Positions 6,782 through 13,521 of a stretch of 40,715 bases of DNA are shown piece by piece. The DNA is taken from positions 1 to 40,715 of the forward strand of contig CAMCSA010000017.1 in NCBI GenBank assembly GCA_945877405.1. The letters run 5' to 3'. This DNA is from an uncultured Erysipelotrichaceae bacterium. Its GTDB lineage: Bacteria; Bacillota_I; Bacilli_A; Erysipelotrichales; Erysipelotrichaceae. The position numbers and the translations under genes were made by a program. The notes under the pieces were generated by a model. The model worked only from the letters and a program-made list of their open reading frames with translations. It was not told the DNA's origin and ran no database searches. The stretch's first letter is position 1; each line of letters starts with the position of its first letter.

Positions 6782-8302
6782 ATGATCATGCCTGCGGTTT
6801 CTTTTCATCATAAAATGAAAGATATTCTGTGTATGGTTGTGATGGTTGGCGTGGCAACCATCATCGGTTATGTATTCCGTACATTTCGGTTTCCGGAAAC
6901 AAATATCGTCGTTGTTTATATTCTGTCTGTCATTCTGACAGCCAGGCTGACAGACGGGTATGTATGTGGTATTGCTGCAACGGTTCTTTCCACATGCGCC
7001 TTCAATATCTTCTTTACAAGTCCGTATTACACGCTGTCAGTTGATGATCCGACCTATCTGATCACATTTTCCATCATGGCAGCTACATCTGTTATTACCA
7101 GTGCGCTGACATCCAAAGAAAAACAGATGACTGCAGATGCGGTACGAAAGGAACAGGAGTCCGGAACGCTGTATTATCTGACAAGTCATCTTGCGGATGC
7201 TGACAGCATTAACAGCATTGCTTCCATTACTGTTTCTTCAATCTCCACAATCATGGAATGCAAAGCTGCATGTCTCTGCTTTGATGAAAAGGGGATGCCG
7301 GAACGTACATTCATCCAACAGAAAAATGAACATGAGCAGATCCGCCGCAGTGTTAAGGATCCGGATGCACTTGTACATCGGATTGAGAATCTCAGGACAG
7401 ACTATGATGAGGGAGATGAATTTTATGACTGGCCGATTTATGGAAGCGAATCCATCCTTGGTGTTGTACGGATTCCAAAGGAACGTGCTTCTTCGTTGAA
7501 CGAACAGCAGAAACGACTTCTGCATTCGATGATTGAATGTGTTTCGCTTGCGATGGACCGTCTGCGAGTCATGCAGGAAAAGATCAGAAGTCAGGAAGAA
7601 GCAAACCAGGAAAGATATCGCGGCAATCTGTTGCGGGCTATTTCGCATGATCTGAGAACTCCGCTTGCCGGTATCATGGGGACAAGTGAGATGATCATGG
7701 ATATGAGTGAGCAGAACGAACCAAGGTATGAACTTGCTCAGGGAATCTATAAAGATGCTGACTGGTTAAGAGGGCTTGTTGAAAACATATTAAGTCTGAC
7801 ACGTCTGCAGGATGGAAGGCTGACATTGCATAAACAGATGGAACCGGTGGAGGAAGTGATTGGTGCTGCGCTCAATGTGATTGCCAAAAGAGCACCGGAA
7901 CGTGAGATTACAGTGGATATACCGGATGAGATTGTTATGGTTCCAATGGATGCGGGACTGATTGAACAGGTACTGACAAATCTTCTGGATAATGCGATCA
8001 AGCATACACAGGTTCAGGATGAAATCATCGTTGCTTTCAGAAAGGATGAACAGAGTGGACAGGCAGTGTTTACTGTCAGTGATCATGGCACTGGTATATT
8101 GGATGAAGATCTGCCGAAAATCTTTGAGATGTTCTATACGACAAAAGGATCAGGACCTGATGCGCGGAGGGGAATTGGTCTTGGGCTTGCAATCTGTGAG
8201 TCTATTATCAGGGCCCATGGTGGTACGATTACTGCTTCAAATCAGAAAAAAGGAACAGGTGCTGTGTTTGAATTTACATTACCTTTGGAGGAGTCAGAAT
8301 GA
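6782..8302 (+). CDS. KdpD-like sensor histidine kinase lacking the N-terminal KdpD domain
   Basis: A membrane sensor kinase of 506 residues. Residues ~10-110 hold the four-helix DUF4118 membrane domain typical of KdpD, followed by a GAF-like linker and the kinase core: H-box ISHDLRTPLAG with His289, N-box LLDNAIKH with Asn404, then SDHGTGI and RRGIGLGLAI glycine boxes. Full-length KdpD is close to 900 residues; the N-terminal KdpD/Usp domains that sense K+ and nucleotides are absent. It overlaps the response regulator gene by four bases (ATGA) and starts after GGGAGG. No kdpFABC genes follow; the nearest transport genes are corA and the trk operon, so control of Trk-type K+ uptake is the likely role. 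Confidence 0.92.
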   Translation: MIMPAVSFHHKMKDILCMVVMVGVATIIGYVFRTFRFPETNIVVVYILSVILTARLTDGYVCGIAATVLSTCAFNIFFTSPYYTLSVDDPTYLITFSIMAATSVITSALTSKEKQMTADAVRKEQESGTLYYLTSHLADADSINSIASITVSSISTIMECKAACLCFDEKGMPERTFIQQKNEHEQIRRSVKDPDALVHRIENLRTDYDEGDEFYDWPIYGSESILGVVRIPKERASSLNEQQKRLLHSMIECVSLAMDRLRVMQEKIRSQEEANQERYRGNLLRAISHDLRTPLAGIMGTSEMIMDMSEQNEPRYELAQGIYKDADWLRGLVENILSLTRLQDGRLTLHKQMEPVEEVIGAALNVIAKRAPEREITVDIPDEIVMVPMDAGLIEQVLTNLLDNAIKHTQVQDEIIVAFRKDEQSGQAVFTVSDHGTGILDEDLPKIFEMFYTTKGSGPDARRGIGLGLAICESIIRAHGGTITASNQKKGTGAVFEFTLPLEESE

Positions 8303-8994
8303 AACATACCGAAATGATTCTGATCGTTGAAGATGATGCACAGATCAGAAACTTCATAGCCTATACATTAAAACAGGAAGGATTTCCATGCCAGAGTGCA
8401 TCTACGGCACAGAATGCATTGGTACAGCTTGTTTCCGGGCAGTTCGATCTTGTTCTTCTTGATCTTGGCCTGCCGGATTATGATGGAATGGAAGTTATAC
8501 ATAAAGTCAGAGAATGGTCACAGATTCCGATTATTGTTGTATCCGCCAGAGATATGGACAGTGAAAAGGCGGCAGCTTTGGATGGAGGTGCTGATGATTA
8601 TCTGACAAAACCGTTTTCTGCAACAGAGCTCATGGCAAGAATACGTGTAGCTCTGCGCCACAGCAGCAGGTTTCATGGTGTGATGGAGCAGACGGTTTAT
8701 TCTGTTGGTGGACTGTCCATTGATCTGGAAAAACATCAGGTCAGTCTAGATGGACAACGGCTGCATGTAACCCCGATGGAATATAATCTGCTTTCTCTGT
8801 TTTTCAGAAACATGGGAAAAGTACTGACAACGCAATATATCATCAAAGAGATCTATGGACCAGGATATGGAAACGATACGCAGGCACTGCGTGCTCTGAT
8901 GGCTGCATTACGCAGAAAAATTGAAAAATCTCCTGCTAAGCCAAGGTATATCCTGACAGAAATCGGTGTCGGATATCGACTTGCAGATGAATAG
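8299..8994 (+). CDS. KdpE-like OmpR-family response regulator
   Basis: A 231-residue partner of the preceding kinase. The receiver domain has the acidic pair EDD near residue 12, phospho-acceptor Asp55 in LLDLGLPDYDG, and the conserved K in LTKPF. The C-terminal winged helix is OmpR/PhoB type and ends in ILTEIGVGYRLAD, matching KdpE proteins closely. Translation is coupled through ATGA overlap, with GGAGGAG upstream. OmpR-type regulators bind direct repeats about 11 bp apart, exactly what is seen at 10007-10056 before the trk operon. The gene ends in TAG directly followed by a terminator. Confidence 0.93.
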   Translation: MKHTEMILIVEDDAQIRNFIAYTLKQEGFPCQSASTAQNALVQLVSGQFDLVLLDLGLPDYDGMEVIHKVREWSQIPIIVVSARDMDSEKAAALDGGADDYLTKPFSATELMARIRVALRHSSRFHGVMEQTVYSVGGLSIDLEKHQVSLDGQRLHVTPMEYNLLSLFFRNMGKVLTTQYIIKEIYGPGYGNDTQALRALMAALRRKIEKSPAKPRYILTEIGVGYRLADE

Positions 8995-9024
8995 GGTGAA
9001 GCATATAGTTGCTTCGCCTTTTCT
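8995..9024 (+). terminator. Terminator between kdpE-like and corA genes
   Basis: GGTGAAGCA (8995-9003) pairs with TGCTTCGCC (9010-9018) and is followed by TTTTCT. The stem begins at the base after the stop codon, which argues that this TAG is a genuine stop. Confidence 0.85.
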
Positions 9025-9025
9025 G

Positions 9026-9922
9026 TTACCAGTAATGTTTCCGTCTGAATACAGACATGCATCCGATGATGACAAGGATACTGACAATGATAATGGCAGG
9101 GTATCCATATTCCCACTGCAGTTCAGGCATGTTGACAAAATTCATGCCATACCAGCCTGTGATCAGAGTCAGGGGCATGAAAACGGTTGTGACAATGGTC
9201 AGCAGTTTCATGATGCGGTTCTGCCCAAGATCGACCTGTGCCTGATATTCACTGCTGATCTGCGTTGCATATTCGCGCAGCATCTGTGTTTCTGAGCGCA
9301 GGTGGTTCAGCCTGCGAAGTACATACTGTAGGCGGTTTGAAGAAAAAGTATCCAGAAGATCGGCGGAGTTTTCCTGTAATGTTGTCATCATATCGTCCAG
9401 CTGGGCGTAGTATCTGTTACGGGCATTCAGCTGTTTTCGCAGATGGCTCATCTGATGGATGAAGTGATCTGTTTTTCCATCCAGCACATTCTGCTCCAGT
9501 TGAGAAAGCTGATCTTCCATGTGCTCGATCATGTTCATGTCATCCATGATCAGTGCAAGGATAAAGTCCATCAGAACATCATCTGCACCATCTCTGTGAT
9601 GTGGTCGCATTTCGTTGATTTTCTGAAAACATTCTCCAGCAATTCCATCAGGATCAATCAGAAGCAGATTTGGTTCCTTCCATATGAATCCGACACTTTT
9701 TGCATGTGTTGGAATGTGGATTTCTCCACAGATTCTGTTGTTTTCAATGATCAGTCTGCATCCATTGCCTTTTGATCTGTCAAAGTTTTCTTCTGGTGTT
9801 AATGTGAGTGGAAGATTGGCCTGTTTCACTTCTTCCGGTGTCAGAATGGCAGCAATTCCATTCCAGTCCGTTATGTTCTCGTCTGTGATCGGGATCAGTT
9901 TATCTTCAATTCTGTAATACAT
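9026..9922 (-). CDS. corA: CorA-family divalent cation transporter
   Basis: A Mg2+ (or Co2+/Ni2+) channel of 298 residues. The large N-terminal cytoplasmic part is helical and acidic; two C-terminal membrane helices carry the hallmark YGMN at residues 258-261, followed by the short NMPELQWEYGYP loop and a basic tail FRRKHYW. The family works as a pentamer gated by cytoplasmic Mg2+. The start follows GGAGGTAGACC. It is convergent with the kdpDE-like pair and divergent from the trk operon, so the whole stretch is devoted to cation homeostasis. Ion specificity is by family only. Confidence 0.95.
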   Translation of the reverse strand: MYYRIEDKLIPITDENITDWNGIAAILTPEEVKQANLPLTLTPEENFDRSKGNGCRLIIENNRICGEIHIPTHAKSVGFIWKEPNLLLIDPDGIAGECFQKINEMRPHHRDGADDVLMDFILALIMDDMNMIEHMEDQLSQLEQNVLDGKTDHFIHQMSHLRKQLNARNRYYAQLDDMMTTLQENSADLLDTFSSNRLQYVLRRLNHLRSETQMLREYATQISSEYQAQVDLGQNRIMKLLTIVTTVFMPLTLITGWYGMNFVNMPELQWEYGYPAIIIVSILVIIGCMSVFRRKHYW

Positions 9923-10006
9923 GGTCTACCTCCAGAACAGATATTCTTCCAATAATCATAGCACTGATTTTGGATTGTGAATGTCTGATGGACGACTTCA
10001 TCTGTT

Positions 10007-10071
10007 TCTCACACCATTCTCACAGAGATGCCGGATCTCTCACGCCATCCTCACAGCTGCAATCCTACAAT
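10007..10071 (+). promoter_or_regulatory. Tandem-repeat operator and promoter of the trk operon
   Basis: Two 19-bp direct repeats, TCTCACACCATTCTCACAG (10007-10025) and TCTCACGCCATCCTCACAG (10038-10056), start 31 bp apart, about three helical turns. Each contains two YCTCAC half-sites exactly 11 bp apart (10007/10018 and 10038/10049). A -10-like TACAAT at 10066-10071 follows, and the second repeat covers the poor -35. This is the classic layout for activation by an OmpR/PhoB-family regulator, most simply the KdpE-like protein encoded 1 kb upstream. Confidence 0.65.
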
Positions 10072-10099
10072 GAAACTGCATCGGAAAGGAGAGCTGAGT

Positions 10100-10429
10100 A
10101 TGGAAACGGATGACAGGAATCAGCAACTTCGTAAACTGTGTGAAGATGTCAGAAAGAAAGTGAAAAGAAGAGATTATGTATCCTGCCTACAGGAAATCTG
10201 TCAGGCAATGGGAAAATATCCGGATGCTCCACATCCACATAATCTTCTTGGAATTGTACTGGAAAAGGAAGGAGACCATGAGCGTGCGATGCGGCATTTC
10301 AGAGCTGCTTATGCTTTGGATCCTTCCTATCAGCCAAGCAGGGTGAACCTGGAAAGATTTGGTACGTTTATCAGTAATAACGGATGTGCATTTGATGAAT
10401 CGGATTGCAACAGGAAAGGGTGGATGTAA
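10100..10429 (+). CDS. Small TPR-like protein at the head of the trk operon
   Basis: A soluble 109-residue protein with one recognisable tetratricopeptide unit and flanking helices: PHNLLGIVLEKEGDHERAMRHFRAAYALDPSYQPS around residues 55-90, with the W/L-G-Y/A-F-A-P pattern of TPR helices. The N-terminal half is basic and helical. TPRs mediate protein contacts, so it may be an accessory subunit or adaptor for the K+ transporter or the two-component system. The start at 10100 follows AAGGAGA; an upstream in-frame ATG at 10028 overlaps the promoter. It ends one base before the first RCK gene. Confidence 0.75.
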   Translation: METDDRNQQLRKLCEDVRKKVKRRDYVSCLQEICQAMGKYPDAPHPHNLLGIVLEKEGDHERAMRHFRAAYALDPSYQPSRVNLERFGTFISNNGCAFDESDCNRKGWM

Positions 10430-10430
10430 G

Positions 10431-10871
10431 ATGACAGGAAAGAAACACGGATATACTGTCGTAGTCGGTTGTGGAAGACTGGGTGCAGGTATTGCGGATG
10501 GATTGTATGCAGAAGGGGAAGATGTTGTGGTGATTGATCAAGACAGGGATGCCTTCCGGAAACTGTCCAGTGCTTATGGTGGCCTTACTGTTGAAGGAAA
10601 TGGCATGGATCTGGAAATCCTGAAATCTGTGCAGCTGGAAAAGGCGGATACACTGATTGCGGTAACAGATCGTGATAATGTCAATATCATTGTTTCCGAG
10701 ATGGCAAAACAGATGTTCAATGTTACAAAAGTAATCGCTAGACTATCGGATCCACAACGCAGTTGTGTGTACCAGCAGCTTGGTATCGAAACAATCTGTC
10801 CGTCTGTCCTTTCGGCACGACAGGTGGATCATATTCTGAATCATGATACGGAATTGATTTCGGAGGCGTAG
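10431..10871 (+). CDS. TrkA/KtrA-type RCK protein, N-terminal domain only
   Basis: A regulatory subunit of a Trk/Ktr potassium transporter, 146 residues. The Rossmann motif VVVGCGRLGAGIADGL (GxGxxG intact) is followed by the acidic VVVIDQD that holds the ribose of NAD(H) or ATP, and by the usual VTDRDNVN segment. The protein ends near residue 146, so the RCK_C ligand-binding domain found in KtrA or TrkA is missing. It starts one base after the TPR gene and ends (TAG) two bases before a second RCK gene that does have an RCK_C domain. The two probably form a mixed ring under TrkH. Confidence 0.9.
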   Translation: MTGKKHGYTVVVGCGRLGAGIADGLYAEGEDVVVIDQDRDAFRKLSSAYGGLTVEGNGMDLEILKSVQLEKADTLIAVTDRDNVNIIVSEMAKQMFNVTKVIARLSDPQRSCVYQQLGIETICPSVLSARQVDHILNHDTELISEA

Positions 10872-10873
10872 GT

Positions 10874-11542
10874 ATGAAAAAGAATATTCTGCTGATTGGT
10901 GGCCGCAGCAAAGCCAAAGCGCTCAGTCTCTCACTTGTTGCAAAAGGATGTCGTGTAACAGTGATCAATAACAGTCATGAAGATTGTCAGATGCTGGCAG
11001 ATATTGATAAGTGCACGGTTATTTGCGGAGATGGGACAAAACCGTATGTACTGGAAGATGCAGATGCATCCTCCATGGATATTGTGATCGCTCTGACAAA
11101 TGCGGATGAAGATAATCTGGTGGCATGTCAGCTGTGCGGAAAAAGATTTGGTGTGAAAAGAACAATTGCACTTCTGAATGATCCGAAAAAAACAGATTTC
11201 TTCTATGCGATGGGCGTGGATCGGGTGATCTGTACGATTTCGGCTGTAACCGACATCATTGAACAGCAGGCATTCATGGAGGAAATGACCAATGTCATAC
11301 CGATTTCAGACGGTAAAATTCATATTGTAGAGGTGGAAATCAGTCAGGAGGATCCTTCGGTGTCCAGACAGATCTGGGAAATCAATCTGCCGAAGGAAGT
11401 GATTATCGGCTGTATTCTGAGACAGAATCAGACGCTGATTCCCCGTGGAAATACGAGAATCCGAGCGGGGGATATACTCGTTCTGATCTGCGGCGGGGGA
11501 CAGGAAAAATATGCATTGCTTGAGCTGAAAGGTGGTGCTTGA
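10874..11542 (+). CDS. TrkA-type RCK protein with RCK_C domain and degenerate nucleotide motif
   Basis: The second regulatory subunit, 222 residues. Residues 1-130 form the RCK_N domain, but the usual GxGxxG is replaced by GGRSKAKALS and the acidic residue after beta-2 by INNSHED, so nucleotide binding may be lost or altered. Residues ~135-220 form an RCK_C domain (VEVEISQEDPSVSRQIWEINLP..., ending LVLICGGG). Together with the upstream N-only subunit this gives one intact nucleotide site and one RCK_C per pair. The start at 10874 follows GGAGGCGTAGGT, and the 3' end is two bases from the TrkH start codon. Confidence 0.9.
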   Translation: MKKNILLIGGRSKAKALSLSLVAKGCRVTVINNSHEDCQMLADIDKCTVICGDGTKPYVLEDADASSMDIVIALTNADEDNLVACQLCGKRFGVKRTIALLNDPKKTDFFYAMGVDRVICTISAVTDIIEQQAFMEEMTNVIPISDGKIHIVEVEISQEDPSVSRQIWEINLPKEVIIGCILRQNQTLIPRGNTRIRAGDILVLICGGGQEKYALLELKGGA

Positions 11543-11543
11543 A

Positions 11544-13025
11544 ATGAAATGGTTCAGAGAAGGGAATGACTGTGGCAGACTGATGATCCTGATCGGAATC
11601 CTTGTTCTGGTACCGCTTGCCATTCTTCCATTTTATACAGAAGATGCAGAATATATCATGGCATTTGTCATTCCATCAGTGTTTTCACTGTTTGCAGGAG
11701 TGTCTGTCTGCATCGTGCATGGGAGTGAGAAGAAACAGGATGTTTCCAGAGCGGATGGACAGTGGAAAAGTGTGAAAACTGTTCTGTTTACATGGATCTG
11801 GGGAATTGTGATCGGTGCACTTCCGTTTCTTTTCTCCGGGCAGCTGAAACTGATTTCATCGTTATTTGAATCTGTCAGCGGATGGACAACGACTGGATTG
11901 TCCGTTATGGATGTGCGCATGACACCTGAGATCTTTCTGTTTTATCGCAGTTTCATGCAGTATTGTGGAGGTCTGGGCTTTATTCTGATGATCGTCATGC
12001 TGATTAATGACAGGTATTCCATGGATCTGTTCAATGCAGAAGGACATCCGGATCGACTGATGCCAAATCTTGGAAGAACCGCAAGAACAATTCTGTTCAT
12101 GTACCTTGGATTTCTTCTTGCTGGTACGATTGCCTATGCAATTGCAGGTATGCCGGTATTTGATGGGATCTGCCATGCGATGTGTTCTCTTTCTACAGGC
12201 GGCTTTTCAACAAAGCTCAACAGTATTGGTGAGTATGACAGCTTTGCAATTGAGGTGGTAACGGTTATGCTGATGCTGCTTGGAACTACCAACTTTGCGG
12301 TACTTCTGCTGCTTGTAAAAGGAAAGTGGAAACGTGTATTACAGGTCAGTGAAGTCAGATTCATGACTGTTGTGCTTGGAGGATCCATTGTGCTGACTGG
12401 CTTATCCTTAATGCAGATCATGCCGGTACAGGAAGCTTTCCGTCATGCCTTCTTCAATACTGCTTCTGCTTTATCCACAACTGGTTATGCAACAATGTCC
12501 TATGTGGACTGGCCTGCATTTGCCAAAGGCATGCTGATACTGCTGATGCTTGTGGGAGGTGGACTTGGCTCTACAGCAGGTGGCATCAAGCTGACAAGGG
12601 TGTATCTGCTGATCCGTATGGTCGGACTGAATATCAGAAAGAAGATGCAGCCTGGCAGATGCGTGGAATCACCTTCGTATTATAGAGCACAGGGAAAAAC
12701 GAAAATTGATGATGAAGTGTGTCTGGATACGGTTGGTTTTATCGGATGTTATCTGTTTCTGTATATCTGTGGTGTGCTTTGTCTGACGCTTGCCTGTAAC
12801 TGCAGTCTGGAAGATGCGATGTTTGAGTTTGCTTCTTCCATCGGTACTGTTGGTCTGTCCATAGGTATTACCGGGCCGACAACAGGTTCTGCAGCATTGC
12901 TGATTGAAATGGCTGGCATGCTTCTTGGAAGACTTGAAATATTCATTGTGATTGCTGGAATCTGCAGATCCGTGAAATATGTGACTGCCAAAGCTGAAAA
13001 AATCTTGATAAAGAGCAGAATGTAA
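11544..13025 (+). CDS. TrkH/KtrB-family potassium transporter pore subunit
   Basis: A 493-residue polytopic membrane protein of the SKT superfamily. Four degenerate selectivity-filter loops are visible: SVSGWTTTGLS, CSLSTGGFST, ALSTTGYATMS and SSIGTVGLSIG, each with the key glycine. A long GGGLGSTAGGIK loop follows the third repeat. It imports K+ together with the RCK subunits encoded just upstream. A GTG at 11532 is in frame, but GGTGG lies 8 bp before ATG 11544, so this start is preferred. It is the last gene of the operon and is followed by a strong terminator. Confidence 0.94.
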   Translation: MKWFREGNDCGRLMILIGILVLVPLAILPFYTEDAEYIMAFVIPSVFSLFAGVSVCIVHGSEKKQDVSRADGQWKSVKTVLFTWIWGIVIGALPFLFSGQLKLISSLFESVSGWTTTGLSVMDVRMTPEIFLFYRSFMQYCGGLGFILMIVMLINDRYSMDLFNAEGHPDRLMPNLGRTARTILFMYLGFLLAGTIAYAIAGMPVFDGICHAMCSLSTGGFSTKLNSIGEYDSFAIEVVTVMLMLLGTTNFAVLLLLVKGKWKRVLQVSEVRFMTVVLGGSIVLTGLSLMQIMPVQEAFRHAFFNTASALSTTGYATMSYVDWPAFAKGMLILLMLVGGGLGSTAGGIKLTRVYLLIRMVGLNIRKKMQPGRCVESPSYYRAQGKTKIDDEVCLDTVGFIGCYLFLYICGVLCLTLACNCSLEDAMFEFASSIGTVGLSIGITGPTTGSAALLIEMAGMLLGRLEIFIVIAGICRSVKYVTAKAEKILIKSRM

Positions 13026-13055
13026 ATGGAATTTCTGGTTGAAATTCCATTTTCC
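13025..13055 (+). terminator. Terminator of the trk operon
   Basis: Perfect 11-bp stem AATGGAATTTC/GAAATTCCATT with a 5-nt loop followed by TTT, starting at the last base of the stop codon. Confidence 0.85.
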
Positions 13056-13209
13056 AGTTAAAAATACAAAATAATTGAAAAAAAATATCGTACAAAATTC
13101 AAAAAAACTGAAAAAATTAAAAATAAATCAGCAAAATCAAAAATAAATTCAAGAAAATATGAAAATAATGAAATTTATACTTGCAATTATTTTCAACAGA
13201 ATGTAAGAT
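13056..13209 (+). promoter_or_regulatory. A-tract-rich upstream region and promoter of the amt leader
   Basis: About 115 bp made almost wholly of short A-runs (4-8 As) separated by 2-6 bases, a pattern expected of curved DNA or an extended UP element. It leads into a well-formed promoter: TTGCAA at 13181-13186, a 17-bp spacer, and TAAGAT at 13204-13209. Transcription would start near 13216, just ahead of the T-box Stem I. Confidence 0.7.
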
Positions 13210-13227
13210 TGTGACCATATTTTCAAA

Positions 13228-13480
13228 GACGATGACGAAGAGGGGAAGGATGACCTTCAGGCAAAGAGAGCTGTGCCAGGTGAGAAACAGTGCTGATCCA
13301 TCCGGAAAAACACTTCAGCAGTCGCAAGCCCAACGGTAACAAGTAGGCAAGACGCTTGTCCAGCGTTAAAAGGACAGGAGCAGTGATGTTCCAGTAAGTG
13401 GCTTTCGGGCAAAACAGGTGGCACCGCGGTATATTTCGTCCTGTAATTGACAGGGGGAATCTGCTGCAGTGCTTTTTGTT
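13228..13480 (+). ncRNA. T-box riboswitch, probably tRNA-Asn, controlling amt
   Basis: Canonical T-box parts appear in order: the Stem I base (GACGAAG... with CTTC...GTC), the AGAGAGCTG...GGTGAGAAACAG distal region, and the T-box AGGTGGCACCGCG at 13416-13428. A long terminator hairpin follows, whose 5' arm GCACCGCGG pairs with CTGCAGTGC before TTTTT (about 13421-13480); the antiterminator would pair ACAGG with CCTGT. In the specifier loop, between the helix GGATG/CATCC and CTTC, the best codon is AAC at 13309-13311, followed by A. The T-box variable base is C (TGGC, 13419-13422), complementary to a G discriminator, which fits tRNA-Asn and not tRNA-Lys. Family call secure; specificity inferred by hand folding. 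Confidence 0.88.
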
Positions 13481-13521
13481 TTGGGTACTACATATAGATT
13501 CTGTAAGGGGAGGAAAAAGAT

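Noticed and set aside
8966-9295. Plus-strand frame overlapping the end of the kdpE-like gene and corA
   Set aside because: It spans a terminator and is antisense to CorA; no coding features.
13301-13316. Lysine (AAA) specifier for the amt T-box
   Set aside because: AAA would be followed by C or lie too near the upper helix, and the T-box ends TGGC, which pairs with a G discriminator; tRNA-Lys has A.
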